A DNA stretch of 64,000 nt from Glaciecola sp. 33A (GCF_002836745.1 NZ_PJAR01000039.1:62001-126000), one strand, 5' to 3'. Shown: positions 18,200 to 28,348, counted from the first letter of the stretch. Notes: generated by a model not told the origin, from the sequence alone. Made by a program: numbers and translations.

Positions 18200-20809
18200 A
18201 TGAACGATTTGTTCGACGCGCAATTAAAGGATACTGTACGTTATTTGGGTACAACACTTGGCGAAACTATTGAAGCTGAATTAGGCCGCGAATGGTTACA
18301 AAAAATCGAGCAAATCAGACTGGATGGTCGCGACTCATATGCTGATGTTACTCAAAGCACAGACAACCTTACCGCCTTGTTTTCAAGTTTGGACAACCAA
18401 TCATTATTGACCATTGGTCGAGCATTTGCTCAGTTTTTGAACTTAGCAAATATTGCAGAACAAGAATACAACAGTGCTAATCAACGAGAGGAATCATTAG
18501 CTAAGTCACTCGAAAAAATTAAGACCATGGGCGCGAATAAAGAAAAAGTGCTCGCCGCTATTAAAAATCTAAATATTGATTTAGTGCTAACCGCTCACCC
18601 TACCGAAGTAACACGCCGGACTCTGATCCATAAACACAGGCAGTTAGCGGCGCAATTAGAAGCACTTCATGTAAGTGATTTGAGCGACAGAGCGCGGCAG
18701 AGGATTAAAACCCGTATTGCTGCCTTGATAAGTCAAGCATGGCACACCGAAGAAATTCGCTCAGTGCGTCCAACACCGGTCGACGAGGCCCGATGGGGCT
18801 TTTCTGTTATTGAAAACTCACTTTGGGAAGCCGTACCAGAATTTTTACGCGAATTAGAGGAGTATCTTAAGTCCGAATTCGATATTACCTTGCCTTTAGA
18901 TGCTAAAGCGGTTCAATTTAGCTCTTGGATGGGTGGTGATCGCGACGGTAACCCCTTTGTCACCTCAAAAGTGACAGAAGAAGTACTTATGCTTGCTCGA
19001 CGTCGAGCTGCCAAGTTGTTCTCATTAGATATGGACCAGCTATACATAGAACTATCCATGAATGACTGTAATGAAAAACTGCGTGAGATGGTTGGCGATG
19101 CAAAAGAACCCTACCGAGCAGCACTTAGAAATATTGGCAACAAATTAGAAAAAACCAGCAGTAATCTGCTCCCTATAGACGAGTGGGTATACGATAACGA
19201 CGAGTTATTAGTCCCGCTATTGGCCTGTTATGAATCATTGCATGAATGCGGCATGGGTGTGATTGCAGAAGGCGCGCTAAAAGACACTATTCGCCGAGTA
19301 CACAGCTTTGGCGTGAATTTATTAAAACTCGATATTCGTCAAGATTCAGATCGCCATGCGGATGTATTCAGCGAACTAACACGCTATCTCGGACTAGGTG
19401 ATTATGCGCAATGGAGTGAAGAAGATAAGCAAGCATTTTTACTGCGTGAACTTAGCTCTAAACGCCCACTGATCCCGAGAAATTGGAAACCTAGCGAAGA
19501 CGCACAAGAAGTAATAGATACTTGCGATGTTATTTCTCGTCACAGTCAACAAAGTTTTGGTATTTATATTATATCGATGGCAAGAGAAGCGTCTGATGTC
19601 ATGGCTGTGCAGTTGTTATTGAAAGAAGCAGGAGTGAGTTGGCCAATGTCAGTCGCACCGCTATTTGAAACTCTTGATGACTTAAACAACTCACCAAAAG
19701 TAATGCGCAATCTACTTGAAATAGATTGGTACAGAGGCTACATCAAGGGCCGCCAGTTTGTGATGATCGGGTATTCTGATTCAGCTAAAGACGCTGGCTC
19801 ACTAGCTGCGGGCTGGGCGCAATATGAATCACAAGAAGCGTTGGTGGCATTAGCCGAAGAAAAGTCGGTCATTTTAACCTTGTTTCATGGTCGTGGTGGC
19901 ACTATTGGTCGCGGTGGCTTGCCAGCTAAGGCTGCTATTCACTCGCAACCCCCAGGTTCATTAACCGGCGGTTTCAGAGTGACAGAGCAAGGTGAAACTA
20001 TTCGCTATAAATTTGGTATGCCGCAATTAGCAAAACGTAGTTTATCAATTTATGCCGCTGCTGTTGTTGAAGCGATGTTATCTCCACCACCTGCTCCTAA
20101 GCCTGTGTGGCGTGAAACTATCACCAAAATGGCTGCAAAAGCACGTGATAATTACCGTGGCGTCGTAAGGGAAGATCCTGAATTTGTTCCCTACTTCCGT
20201 GTTGCTACTCCGGAACAAGAGCTAGGTAAGTTGCCATTGGGAAGCCGCCCAGCAAAACGTAATCCAAATGGTGGCATTGAAAGCTTGCGTGCTATTCCAT
20301 GGATATTTGCATGGGCACAAACGCGCATGGTATTGCCGTCTTGGTTAGGTGTAATGAAAGCCGTTGAAAGCGTTATCAGCGACGGTAATGAAGACACAGT
20401 AAAGGACATGATCAATAACTGGCCATTCTTTAATTCCAGATTATCTATGCTCGATATGGTCTTTAAAAAAGCGGAACCTCACATTAGCGCTGCTTACGAT
20501 GCTCGTTTGGTGCCAGATAATCTGAAACATTTCGGCGAAGGTTTACGCACAGAACTTAAAGAAAGTATCGCATCAATTTTACGTATTCTTGATCACACCG
20601 ACATGATGGAAGATGATCCCCATGGCAAGCTGTCTATGGAAATTCGTGGTGGGTACCTTGAGCCATTACATTATTTACAAATAGAATTGTTAGATAGAAT
20701 TCGTAAAGAAGGTTCTTCTGACTATAATGACAATGACACCGCTACCCTAGAAATGGCAATGATGGTGACTATTACAGGTATTGCTATTGGTTTGCGTAAT
20801 ACTGGCTAA
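18200..20809 (+). CDS. ppc: Phosphoenolpyruvate carboxylase
   Basis: Anaplerotic enzyme making oxaloacetate from PEP and bicarbonate. At 869 residues it is close to the E. coli length of 883. Seen are the catalytic-His motif VLTAHPTEVTRRTL, WMGGDRDGNPFVT, IGYSDSAKDAGSLAAGW, FHGRGGTIGRGG and GGFRVTEQGETIRYKFG, ending in the conserved NTG tail (GIAIGLRNTG). The ATG at 18200 follows AAGGA with suitable spacing; an in-frame GTG at 18164 would add 12 unrelated residues and is rejected. Confidence 0.97.
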   Translation: MNDLFDAQLKDTVRYLGTTLGETIEAELGREWLQKIEQIRLDGRDSYADVTQSTDNLTALFSSLDNQSLLTIGRAFAQFLNLANIAEQEYNSANQREESLAKSLEKIKTMGANKEKVLAAIKNLNIDLVLTAHPTEVTRRTLIHKHRQLAAQLEALHVSDLSDRARQRIKTRIAALISQAWHTEEIRSVRPTPVDEARWGFSVIENSLWEAVPEFLRELEEYLKSEFDITLPLDAKAVQFSSWMGGDRDGNPFVTSKVTEEVLMLARRRAAKLFSLDMDQLYIELSMNDCNEKLREMVGDAKEPYRAALRNIGNKLEKTSSNLLPIDEWVYDNDELLVPLLACYESLHECGMGVIAEGALKDTIRRVHSFGVNLLKLDIRQDSDRHADVFSELTRYLGLGDYAQWSEEDKQAFLLRELSSKRPLIPRNWKPSEDAQEVIDTCDVISRHSQQSFGIYIISMAREASDVMAVQLLLKEAGVSWPMSVAPLFETLDDLNNSPKVMRNLLEIDWYRGYIKGRQFVMIGYSDSAKDAGSLAAGWAQYESQEALVALAEEKSVILTLFHGRGGTIGRGGLPAKAAIHSQPPGSLTGGFRVTEQGETIRYKFGMPQLAKRSLSIYAAAVVEAMLSPPPAPKPVWRETITKMAAKARDNYRGVVREDPEFVPYFRVATPEQELGKLPLGSRPAKRNPNGGIESLRAIPWIFAWAQTRMVLPSWLGVMKAVESVISDGNEDTVKDMINNWPFFNSRLSMLDMVFKKAEPHISAAYDARLVPDNLKHFGEGLRTELKESIASILRILDHTDMMEDDPHGKLSMEIRGGYLEPLHYLQIELLDRIRKEGSSDYNDNDTATLEMAMMVTITGIAIGLRNTG

Positions 20810-20902
20810 ATTGTTTATAGATGCATTGCAATAAACGCTGCAAGTCTGTCAACTTAACGTTTGAAAAAGCGCTGATGCAAAAATAACCGTATGCATTATA
20901 AA

Positions 20903-20924
20903 ATAGGCCGCAACAGCGGCCTAT
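20903..20924. terminator. Bidirectional terminator between ppc and the convergent gene
   Basis: Perfect 9-bp GC-rich stem (ATAGGCCGC/GCGGCCTAT) with an AACA loop. CTTTTATTT follows on the plus strand and TTTT on the minus strand. The stop codon of the convergent gene (20921-20923) lies inside the stem. Confidence 0.75.
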
Positions 20925-22015
20925 ACTTTTATTTGGCTTCTAAATACCAAGACTGCAGCCATAAGGGCGACGCCTATGGTTAAACTAAAACTATACTCGC
21001 CACCTATCAAAAAACCAACAGAGTAAGCCGGTGTGCATATTACTATGACCCAAATATAGGTCAATTTTGACTTCCCCAGTAACAAATACAATGGGAACAC
21101 TAGACTGTAAAAAAACAGAAAACTTTTATACAGGGTTTCTTCCAGCGGTAAATCGCCCCATGGAATGATAGTGTCTTTAACCAGTGTTAATAAACCAACT
21201 GCAATCACTGAAAACGCCCCGATAGTGCTAACTAACAGAGAAGGCTTGAGATACTGCTGAGTGCTTAACTCGCTACAATGCGCTGCGATAGTAAATGCAA
21301 TTTGCAGAACTAAGAAACCAATCACAGGGTAAATAATAGCGGCGGGTATTGCTTGATTAAAGAACACATCACCTAAGCTGCCCGCATAACAAAATACAAA
21401 TCCGAGCAACGTCAAAAATAATACGCCAAAACCGATAGTAAAACTTAACTTGGGATTGCTACTGTCGCGGTAAGCGCGATGAAAAGTAATATCTAAATAC
21501 GGCGAAAATATAAAGCCAATAGCAAGGGGAAGCAAAGTGTGCGGCCAGTAGCCTCTTGCACTGAGATCGACTGGCGGCCAATCACTGCCCAAAAAGCCGA
21601 TAAATAAGCCAATCGACAGGAGGTAAAATGCCAAGGCCCAATAGGTAATAACACCTTTACTATGGTAAATGACAAACGCAATGGCCAGCACCGCCGCCAA
21701 CAACATAGGTTGATCTACAGCAACACCAAGCCAGGCTACAAAAAACAATTGGTAGGCAATGGTCACATATGAGAAAACTGCAATCGCGGGCTTATGCTTG
21801 TTTTCAAAGGTTTGCTGCTGCGCGCGCTGTTTGAAGTAGTACCCCATTGATATTGCACCGCCCACATTAAAGACAGTGAAAGCGGCTAACGCTGGCCAAC
21901 CGTAATCACGGCCCAGTATTAACGGGAAAAATCCACCCAGACACCATAACCATGAGCAGGCTAAATAGAAACTGTATTGTAATGTCGTCGACAAGATTAC
22001 GTACCCACAGGCCAC
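20921..22015 (-). CDS. Multi-spanning membrane protein of unknown function
   Basis: A 364-residue protein with roughly ten to eleven hydrophobic helices and few charged residues. Only a general feature is visible: repeated 4-helix-like hydrophobic blocks, with a charged loop after helix 3 (FKQRAQQQTFENKHK). I do not recognise the family. The GTG start at 22015 overlaps the upstream hotdog-fold gene by 19 bases. A TTG at 21994, two bases after that gene's stop, is an alternative giving seven fewer residues. Either way the two genes are translationally coupled. Confidence 0.7.
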   Translation of the reverse strand: MACGYVILSTTLQYSFYLACSWLWCLGGFFPLILGRDYGWPALAAFTVFNVGGAISMGYYFKQRAQQQTFENKHKPAIAVFSYVTIAYQLFFVAWLGVAVDQPMLLAAVLAIAFVIYHSKGVITYWALAFYLLSIGLFIGFLGSDWPPVDLSARGYWPHTLLPLAIGFIFSPYLDITFHRAYRDSSNPKLSFTIGFGVLFLTLLGFVFCYAGSLGDVFFNQAIPAAIIYPVIGFLVLQIAFTIAAHCSELSTQQYLKPSLLVSTIGAFSVIAVGLLTLVKDTIIPWGDLPLEETLYKSFLFFYSLVFPLYLLLGKSKLTYIWVIVICTPAYSVGFLIGGEYSFSLTIGVALMAAVLVFRSQIKV

Positions 22016-22494
22016 ATATGAAAGCTGATGGTACCCGAGCCAATGCGTCGGGTGGCTTTATTTTTATTTGTTCTGAACACTTTGATCGTCATCTCAATAT
22101 TGAATTTACCGCCCCCCTTGATTTTCTCAGCCAGTTCCTCCAAATCAACAGATGCTTTGTACATAATTGCATCGATACTCGGCAATAAAAAGCGGTAGTT
22201 TAAGCGGGTGCAAATCATACGATATTCGCCCTTGGTCAGCATAAACAGATAAGAACCAGCCGCGAGTTCTGAGTTACCCAAGATGGCGCCGCCAGATATT
22301 GTGCCATACCAATTCACGTTCATGCGCCGTTTCGGCAAGATCGCGTAGTAATCGTCTTCGACGAAATTCATTTTCAGGCCACTTTTGAACACAAAAGGCA
22401 TAAAGAAGAAACTGAGAAGTTTGTTAAAAAACCGACTCTTTATCGACAAGCGATTAAAATATTTTTCTAACTTTGGTGGTAATGGAATAGCCAT
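21997..22494 (-). CDS. DUF4442 hotdog-fold protein (thioesterase-like)
   Basis: A 165-residue protein with the layout of the DUF4442/YiiD-C hotdog family. It has an N-terminal amphipathic segment, then KMNFVEDDYYAILPKRRMNVNWYGTISGGA and NSELAAGSYLFM, the helix that in hotdog thioesterases carries the substrate-side residues. The next part is beta-rich. Family members are presumed acyl-CoA or acyl-ACP thioesterases, but activity here is inference. It is the first gene of a two-gene unit with the membrane protein downstream. Confidence 0.7.
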   Translation of the reverse strand: MAIPLPPKLEKYFNRLSIKSRFFNKLLSFFFMPFVFKSGLKMNFVEDDYYAILPKRRMNVNWYGTISGGAILGNSELAAGSYLFMLTKGEYRMICTRLNYRFLLPSIDAIMYKASVDLEELAEKIKGGGKFNIEMTIKVFRTNKNKATRRIGSGTISFHMWPVGT

Positions 22495-22617
22495 GGATAA
22501 CCTAAAAACGAATCAATAAAATTAACGAATAAACCGCACTCATATAACGAAGCGCTATCTTAACAGTCACCGCCAACGATGTTTAGTTATATTCACGCAG
22601 ACTGTCGCTCATTGTTC

Positions 22618-23010
22618 TTAGATATGTTTTAGTTGTGCATCAGCCCAGGCCAGACCCGCATTAAAGGTTTCGAACACCTGAAAGGGCACAGGGCTAGGTT
22701 GCACTTTAAAAATTAAGCCCAGCATATTCCTTAAAAAACTATTCGGAATTACGTAGGCCACACCTTGGCAATAGCCCTCGATTAGTTTTTTATTCTGTCG
22801 TAACCACTGAGCTTGCTTTAATTGGTATCGCGGGTTCAAGTCAAGCGCTCGGCGAGCATCAAATAACAACGCGATTTTTTCCTTGGCCGCATAGCTCTCT
22901 TCTAAACCTTCAAGGTAGGCATCAAAATTTTGCGCGTTAGCCTTTTCACCGGTAAACTCAACAATAATTAGTGGCGCTTTTGCGCGATGAAACTCTGCAT
23001 ACATAATCAA
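22618..23010 (-). CDS. Small SpoIIAA/STAS-like domain protein
   Basis: A 130-residue soluble protein with alternating strands and helices: PLIIVEFTGEKANAQNFDAYL, KIALLFDARRALDLNP, a helix QLKQAQWLRQNKKLI and GVAYVIPNSFLRNMLGLIF, ending in VFETFNAGLAWAD. This is the pattern of the SpoIIAA-like (STAS/SEC14-like) family of small bacterial proteins. No partner or ligand can be inferred. It is separated from the flanking gene by 123 bases and probably monocistronic. A start at the second Met (23004) is equally possible. Confidence 0.6.
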   Translation of the reverse strand: MIMYAEFHRAKAPLIIVEFTGEKANAQNFDAYLEGLEESYAAKEKIALLFDARRALDLNPRYQLKQAQWLRQNKKLIEGYCQGVAYVIPNSFLRNMLGLIFKVQPSPVPFQVFETFNAGLAWADAQLKHI

Positions 23011-23344
23011 AAACCCGCTCTACTTTATGTGTGTAATATTATCGCCTAATACTAGTTAGATCTACAAAATACGGTTGTGTATAGTTAATATTATGGCTTA
23101 TTTTGAAGGTTTGTTTGATTTAACCTTGAGTTTCAAATCCTGACTGTGGATTGCAGTATTTTTGTGCAGAATGGTTCTGTTTTTAGGGAAGTTTAAGTCA
23201 AAAAAGATATTTAGAAGCGGTTAAAAGAAAAGCGCTATAGGATTACATTGACGATACCTCTATTTGTTAATGTAAACAAAGGTATCGCTACTTTAACCAA
23301 ATCCTAATCGCGATGAACGATAAATCTTGTTCGATTATCAAACC
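23011..23344. other. Spacer with one imperfect hairpin
   Basis: 334 bases without a gene. An inverted repeat CGATACCT...AGGTATCG (23252-23287), extended inward by TTGTT/AACAA with a small bulge, lies 58 bases beyond the stop of the 23345-23848 gene. It lacks a T tract, so I do not call it a terminator. Confidence 0.4.
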
Positions 23345-23848
23345 TTAATTTTTGCTCAGTATGTTGCGCTGATTAACTATCCTTAAATTGCTTCCCACCA
23401 TGTTTTGGAAACTACCAAATCTGCTGGCTTCATCTAAGTCTTCAAGACTGGCTTGTATATTACCCAATACATAATGCATCATTGCACGATTATTATAAGA
23501 AATAGCGGACGCTTTTCCGGTGTTAACTGCCGCATGGCAATATTGGTTTGCCTGTACCATATCTTTAATGGCTAAGGTCGCTACGCACAAGTTATCAAGA
23601 AGCGGTTTACGTAAAGACGCGATTGTAATCTTGGCTAAAGTCGCTTTGCTTTTGCGGATCCCTTGTGCAAATTTGCCTGCTTCAATTTCTCGTACGCCGA
23701 TGACTTCAACGACGCTGGTTTTCACCATCAGTTGTGAACCTGCAGTTACATCCATTGCTGAAGCTTGGCTTACTGGCATTATCATCAGCATGGCTAAGAC
23801 GGCTGGAAAGACTGTTTTAATTGCTGTTTTAATTGCTATTTTCATCAT
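23345..23848 (-). CDS. Small exported protein with a TPR-like C-terminal half
   Basis: A 167-residue protein with a signal peptide (hydrophobic core VFPAVLAMLMIMPV, cleavage likely after SQASA). The mature part contains LLDNLCVATLAIKDMVQANQYCHAAV and SYNNRAMMHYVLGNIQASLEDLDEA, a helix pair with the spacing of a tetratricopeptide repeat. It is probably periplasmic and protein-binding. It is encoded divergently from the CadC-like TPR regulator with a 235-base spacer, so regulation by that protein is a reasonable inference. Function unknown. Confidence 0.65.
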   Translation of the reverse strand: MMKIAIKTAIKTVFPAVLAMLMIMPVSQASAMDVTAGSQLMVKTSVVEVIGVREIEAGKFAQGIRKSKATLAKITIASLRKPLLDNLCVATLAIKDMVQANQYCHAAVNTGKASAISYNNRAMMHYVLGNIQASLEDLDEASRFGSFQNMVGSNLRIVNQRNILSKN

Positions 23849-24083
23849 GTTCTACCTTTTATGCTTGAACGGGTGGTTAACACTTAACCATTGTGATTCA
23901 TACCTGTTGATTCACGCTTACTTATGCGACTTGCTTGCACCGCATGTATTTCAACAGTATGGTTACCCATTGGGAAAAACTCCTGAGGAACAACAGATAA
24001 AAAGCCGATGAAGTTGTGATGAAAAACCGATATTGGTGTTTATCGGCTAAATACTAGGGTGATAATTAAGTGGGATCAGATAA

Positions 24084-26198
24084 TTGACTGAACAAGTGCT
24101 ACCTGAAAATGGTTATTTTCGTTTAGGTGACTACTACGTTGATGTGGGTGATCATAGAGTATTTTATGATGATCAAAGCCGTCACCTAGAGCCTAAAGCC
24201 ATGCATGTGCTTTATCAGCTTGCTTTGTGTGCCGGCGAGACCGTTAGTCGACAAGAATTAATGGACCAAGTATGGCATGGACGAGTGGTGATCGACGATG
24301 CTCTTACACGCATTATCTCGCAGCTTCGACTAAACTTCAACGATAGTAAAACTCGGCAGGTAATCCAAACGGTACCTAAAAAAGGTTACCGCCTATCGGC
24401 AGATATCACTTGGCTAAGCAGACAAGAATTTATTAAGCTCAGCACAAAAAACAGTGCCGCTTCAGGCTTAACCTTCTCCTTTAATAAAGGTAAAGTGCCG
24501 GTAATTATAATGTCGGGTTCACTACTTGCCCTGTTAATCTTTGCTTTATTGCCGGAAACTTCCTTGCAACAGGGATCGACACCTGAGGTGCTGACTCAAG
24601 ATATTAAAAAAGATAGTACAAACACAGAAACGACTGTCGCATTTTTACCATGGCGTAATCTTACCGGCGATGAGCGTAATGACTATCTGGCTGAGATGCT
24701 TCCAGAGGAGCTGTCAATTACCTTGGCCAAGTCAGACAGAGTGACCGTGTTGGCGCATTATTCGGCTCTTGCCCTTGCCAACGAAACCAGTGCCTTAAAT
24801 TCTTTAGTTGAGCAGTTAAACCTTGAGTATTGGGTAGAGGGCAGCATTACTGAAGCCAATGAACGTATTCGTTTCTTAGTGCGTTTGGTCGAAAAACAGA
24901 GTAACAACGTGGTTTGGTCACAAGTTTATGAAGACGACATGCAACAGCTGCTAACATTAAACACTAGGATCGTCTCCGATATTAATGCTCAATTATTTGG
25001 ACAAAACACACAAACAAATTTCACAAACGCATCCGACAGCGTGGATATCAATGCTTACCGCGCCTATCTTCAAGGAAATTACTGGTGGATGAATGGAAAA
25101 ACTAGCGAGTGGTTTTCCCGAGCCGAAGCATCGTTCTTAAGAGCAACTGAACTGGCACCAAATTTTGCCGCGGCATATGGCAGTTTAGCTTTTATCTACG
25201 CGAGATATAATTATCATGATATCTACATGGGCAAGACTGTTGCTATTGTAAAAGCCACTGCGGCTATTAATAAAGCCTTACAACTTGATCCCAATGATAT
25301 TAACGCCCTTCTTGCTGGCGCCTTATTATCTATCGAAGACTTGGAGTTTGACAACGCTCAGCGATTGATCGATAAAGTGTTGAGTGTTGACGCCGCAAAC
25401 ACCAGAGGCCTATATGTTTATTCAGAGTTAGCCTTGGCTAAGAATCAGTTTGACGTGGCGCTGACTTATGCTGATAAGGCGCTGCAGATAGATGCTCTAT
25501 CGCCGTGGCTAAATGTAAACAAAGCCATTGTGCACTTTTGGCGTAATGAGATGACCAAAGCACTGGCAGCAGTCGATCACGCCATCAATATTGATAGCAA
25601 TTACACTTGGGCTTATGTATGGAAGGCTAAAATACTAAATCAAATGGGACAGATTTCAGAAGCTATTGAGGCAATGAAAACCTGTTTACAAATTGATGAT
25701 GGCTCTCCAGTAAATAGCATTTACTTGGCACTGCTATACAACAAGGCCGGTATGCCGGAGCAAGCTGATGAATGGTTTGCACATACCGCATCGCTGTATG
25801 GCGATTCCCCTGACGCCAGGTTTTGGCAAAGCTACTTAAGCTTTATTGAACAAGAAGAAGACCCTGATATTGTGCGGCAGCTAATCAATCAGGTCACCAT
25901 TAAAACCACTCGATTTTTTAGTTTAGTACCATTGCAAAATGCATTGCTATCATCTCAGCCCTTGTTGATACAGCAAGCCCTGCCCCAGCTATTATCGCTT
26001 ATTGAGCGTCCAAATCAATTGGGTTTTTGGGTCAATTATCACAATCAGTACAATGCTTACGCCGCCTTAGCATTAATGCAGCAGCTAGATAGCGCAGAAT
26101 ATGAGCAACAACTGGAATTACTAGACACTCAAATCAAGGTATTTGAGCGTAAAGTGGTTTTGCGACTGAGAGCAGACCTAAATTTGAAGGCACGATAA
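24084..26198 (+). CDS. CadC-like membrane-bound transcriptional regulator with TPR sensor region
   Basis: A 704-residue protein. Residues about 10-110 form an OmpR-type winged helix (RHLEPKAMHVLYQLAL, VSRQELMDQVWHGRVVIDDALTRIISQLR, QTVPKKGYRL). One membrane helix follows at about 138-158. A TolB-like domain comes next (TVAFLPWRNLTGDERNDYLAEML, about 185-310), then tandem TPRs (about 320-600). As in CadC/ToxR types, DNA binding is cytoplasmic and the sensing part is periplasmic. The start is TTG at 24084. The likely target is the divergent small exported-protein gene, plus itself. Confidence 0.8.
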   Translation: MTEQVLPENGYFRLGDYYVDVGDHRVFYDDQSRHLEPKAMHVLYQLALCAGETVSRQELMDQVWHGRVVIDDALTRIISQLRLNFNDSKTRQVIQTVPKKGYRLSADITWLSRQEFIKLSTKNSAASGLTFSFNKGKVPVIIMSGSLLALLIFALLPETSLQQGSTPEVLTQDIKKDSTNTETTVAFLPWRNLTGDERNDYLAEMLPEELSITLAKSDRVTVLAHYSALALANETSALNSLVEQLNLEYWVEGSITEANERIRFLVRLVEKQSNNVVWSQVYEDDMQQLLTLNTRIVSDINAQLFGQNTQTNFTNASDSVDINAYRAYLQGNYWWMNGKTSEWFSRAEASFLRATELAPNFAAAYGSLAFIYARYNYHDIYMGKTVAIVKATAAINKALQLDPNDINALLAGALLSIEDLEFDNAQRLIDKVLSVDAANTRGLYVYSELALAKNQFDVALTYADKALQIDALSPWLNVNKAIVHFWRNEMTKALAAVDHAINIDSNYTWAYVWKAKILNQMGQISEAIEAMKTCLQIDDGSPVNSIYLALLYNKAGMPEQADEWFAHTASLYGDSPDARFWQSYLSFIEQEEDPDIVRQLINQVTIKTTRFFSLVPLQNALLSSQPLLIQQALPQLLSLIERPNQLGFWVNYHNQYNAYAALALMQQLDSAEYEQQLELLDTQIKVFERKVVLRLRADLNLKAR

Positions 26199-26234
26199 AA
26201 AAATAGAGATAGCACAAGCGTAAATTATTAATGA

Positions 26235-26513
26235 TTATCGATTGTTCAAGAGCACCAGAACCCGACAGCAAGGATTATTAGTATTGAGTGCAGTTATTGG
26301 AAAGTTACGGGTGTTAAAACAGCGGATTTTGCTGGTCTTAAACAGCTAACTTGGCTTGCAACTGAATGGCGTAAAAACAGTGATTTTGCAGTCACTGAAG
26401 GTGAAAAGCGTCGTGCTACATGTTTAGATTGTGCAAAAAAGAGTAGAGCAGCCCAGTTGCCCTGCTCTGCTTTATCAAAAACTTGCTCCTATTTTGCGAT
26501 TAAATACCGGTAG
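26235..26513 (+). pseudogene. Remnant resembling the C-terminus of a DUF4143 ATPase
   Basis: An open stretch without a start codon. Its peptide (TARIISIECSYWKV, then TADFAGLKQL) matches the 'GRIIGIEVKAS...DFKGL..L' signature near the end of AAA/DUF4143 proteins, with the core Lys/Ala positions altered. A hairpin inside it (AGAGCAG/CTGCTCT, 26445-26468), followed on the minus strand four bases later by six T, could terminate the amidohydrolase transcript. Otherwise the 434-base spacer 26199-26632 holds nothing recognisable. Confidence 0.35.
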
Positions 26514-26632
26514 TACTTTCAAGGAAAGTTGTATTTGAGTATCGGGGTTACACTTCATTTTAATGTCAGCATCATAATCGATAGGTCACTCTCATTTTTT
26601 ACCTAACTTCTATATTAGCAATCATGTAGCCT

Positions 26633-28348
26633 CTATTTTTGGTAAGTAATTTTTCCGCCTACAATGGTCATTAGGTTTTCTGATGTCAAAATATCTGCTT
26701 CTGGAACCGTAAGCCAATCTCGGTCAAATATTGTAAAGTCAGCATATTTCCCCACTTCTACTGAGCCACGAATATGCTCTTGAAATGCGCCGTAAGCAGG
26801 CCAAATGGTGAACATCTTAAGGGCTGTTTCTCGGTTTACTGCAAGTTCCGGATGCCACCCATCGCCTGATGTTCCGTCAAGTCTTTTGCGAGTGACTGCC
26901 GCGTAAAACTCAATCCGTGGATCACCGAGTTCCACCGGCGCGTCAGATCCTCCAAGTATCATCAATCCGCGATCAACCAATTGCTGCCATGGGTAAGCAT
27001 AACCAAGGCGGTCAGGACCAAGTCTATCTGGTGCAAAGTTGAGGTCACCTATGCCATGACTTGGTTGCATGGATGGAAGAATACCAAGACTGACAAGGCG
27101 TGCTTGGTCCTGGGCGGGAATAATTTGCACGTGTTCAAGTCTCCATCTTGGATCAGCCACGGCCCATTCAGATTTTGGTACAGCATTGAAGGCTTCTTCA
27201 TACCAATTTAATACCGCCCGAACGGCTCGATCCCCAATTACGTGGGTTTCAATCTGAATACCTTTACGTAATGCCTCACGTAAAATCGGGTCAAGTTCAT
27301 CTTTCGTGGTGCGATTCATAAATCCGTTATGTTCAGCATCTGCATAATTTTCAAGAAGTGCTGCACCGCGCGAGCCAAGTGTGCCATCGATATAAACTTT
27401 AATACCGCGTAAATCGAACATATTGTCCGAGGTTGTCTCACGTCCACGCTTAAGCATTGTTGACGCCTCTATAACATTTGCCGCCGCGTAAATACGGGTA
27501 GACATATTTCCTTCTGCGTGTATCTCTTTTATTATTTCAACGTTGACGTAGGGCATGCCAGCCTCTTGAGTGTTTGTCCAGCCAATCTTTGCGTTCTCAT
27601 ACATTCCTTGTACCAAACTGTCTTTTTTATAGTCACGTGTTTTTGGCGGGATAATATCTCGAAAAATATCCATTGCCGAAGCTAGAATATAACCGTTGGG
27701 CGTGCCGTCTGCGTCACGCTCAAACTTGCCTCCAAGTGGATCAGGAGAATCTTTAGTAATGCCTGCAAGCGCGAGTGCTTTGGAATTAACAAGGGCTGAC
27801 ACACCGTCCGCGCGTGGCATAAATAGAGGCTTATCCGCGGTAAATGAATCAACGTCATGTTTGCTGAGAAATCTTTTTTCGTCTATCCATTCCCGTTCAA
27901 TCCAGCCACGCCCTTGCACCCATTCATTTACAGGTACTGTTACTGAAAAAGCTTTTATGGCGTCCACCGTTTTTTTCAGTGAGTTAATACCAAAAAGGCT
28001 TAACGTTTTTGGGCGCTGTCCGACACCTTCAACGTGTTGATGGCTATCGGTAAAACCTGCGTATACATATTTCCCAGCCATGTTCATTATATCTGCATCA
28101 CCGCACATATAGTCAACCGCATCTGCGTTTGTTCCCACAAATATAATTTTATCGCCCAGTATTGCTGTCGCTTCAGCTGTCCACTGCGCGTCATTTGCAG
28201 TGTAAATTTTGGTATTGTGAAGCACCATATCCGCACGAATGCATTCTGAAAACGTTGCTGATGCAGTAACATCACTTTTAGTGCATGACACCAATACCAA
28301 ACTAAGCCCCAGTATACTCAGTAATGTAAGGTTATTTTTAATCAACAA
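26633..28348 (-). CDS. Lipoprotein amidohydrolase, YtcJ-like (Amidohydro_3)
   Basis: A 571-residue metal-dependent hydrolase. A lipoprotein signal (LGLSLVLVSC, Cys about 22) anchors it to the envelope. The TIM-barrel domain starts with ADMVLHNTKIYTAND and contains GFTDSHQHVEG (first metal histidines). ETHVIGDRAVRAVL, WRLEHVQII and LGGSDAPVELGDPR supply the later His and Asp ligands. It is related to YtcJ-type amidohydrolases acting on N-substituted formamides or similar amides; the substrate here is unknown. It is divergent from a TonB-dependent receptor across 639 bases, consistent with an uptake-and-hydrolysis pair. Confidence 0.85.
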   Translation of the reverse strand: MLIKNNLTLLSILGLSLVLVSCTKSDVTASATFSECIRADMVLHNTKIYTANDAQWTAEATAILGDKIIFVGTNADAVDYMCGDADIMNMAGKYVYAGFTDSHQHVEGVGQRPKTLSLFGINSLKKTVDAIKAFSVTVPVNEWVQGRGWIEREWIDEKRFLSKHDVDSFTADKPLFMPRADGVSALVNSKALALAGITKDSPDPLGGKFERDADGTPNGYILASAMDIFRDIIPPKTRDYKKDSLVQGMYENAKIGWTNTQEAGMPYVNVEIIKEIHAEGNMSTRIYAAANVIEASTMLKRGRETTSDNMFDLRGIKVYIDGTLGSRGAALLENYADAEHNGFMNRTTKDELDPILREALRKGIQIETHVIGDRAVRAVLNWYEEAFNAVPKSEWAVADPRWRLEHVQIIPAQDQARLVSLGILPSMQPSHGIGDLNFAPDRLGPDRLGYAYPWQQLVDRGLMILGGSDAPVELGDPRIEFYAAVTRKRLDGTSGDGWHPELAVNRETALKMFTIWPAYGAFQEHIRGSVEVGKYADFTIFDRDWLTVPEADILTSENLMTIVGGKITYQK

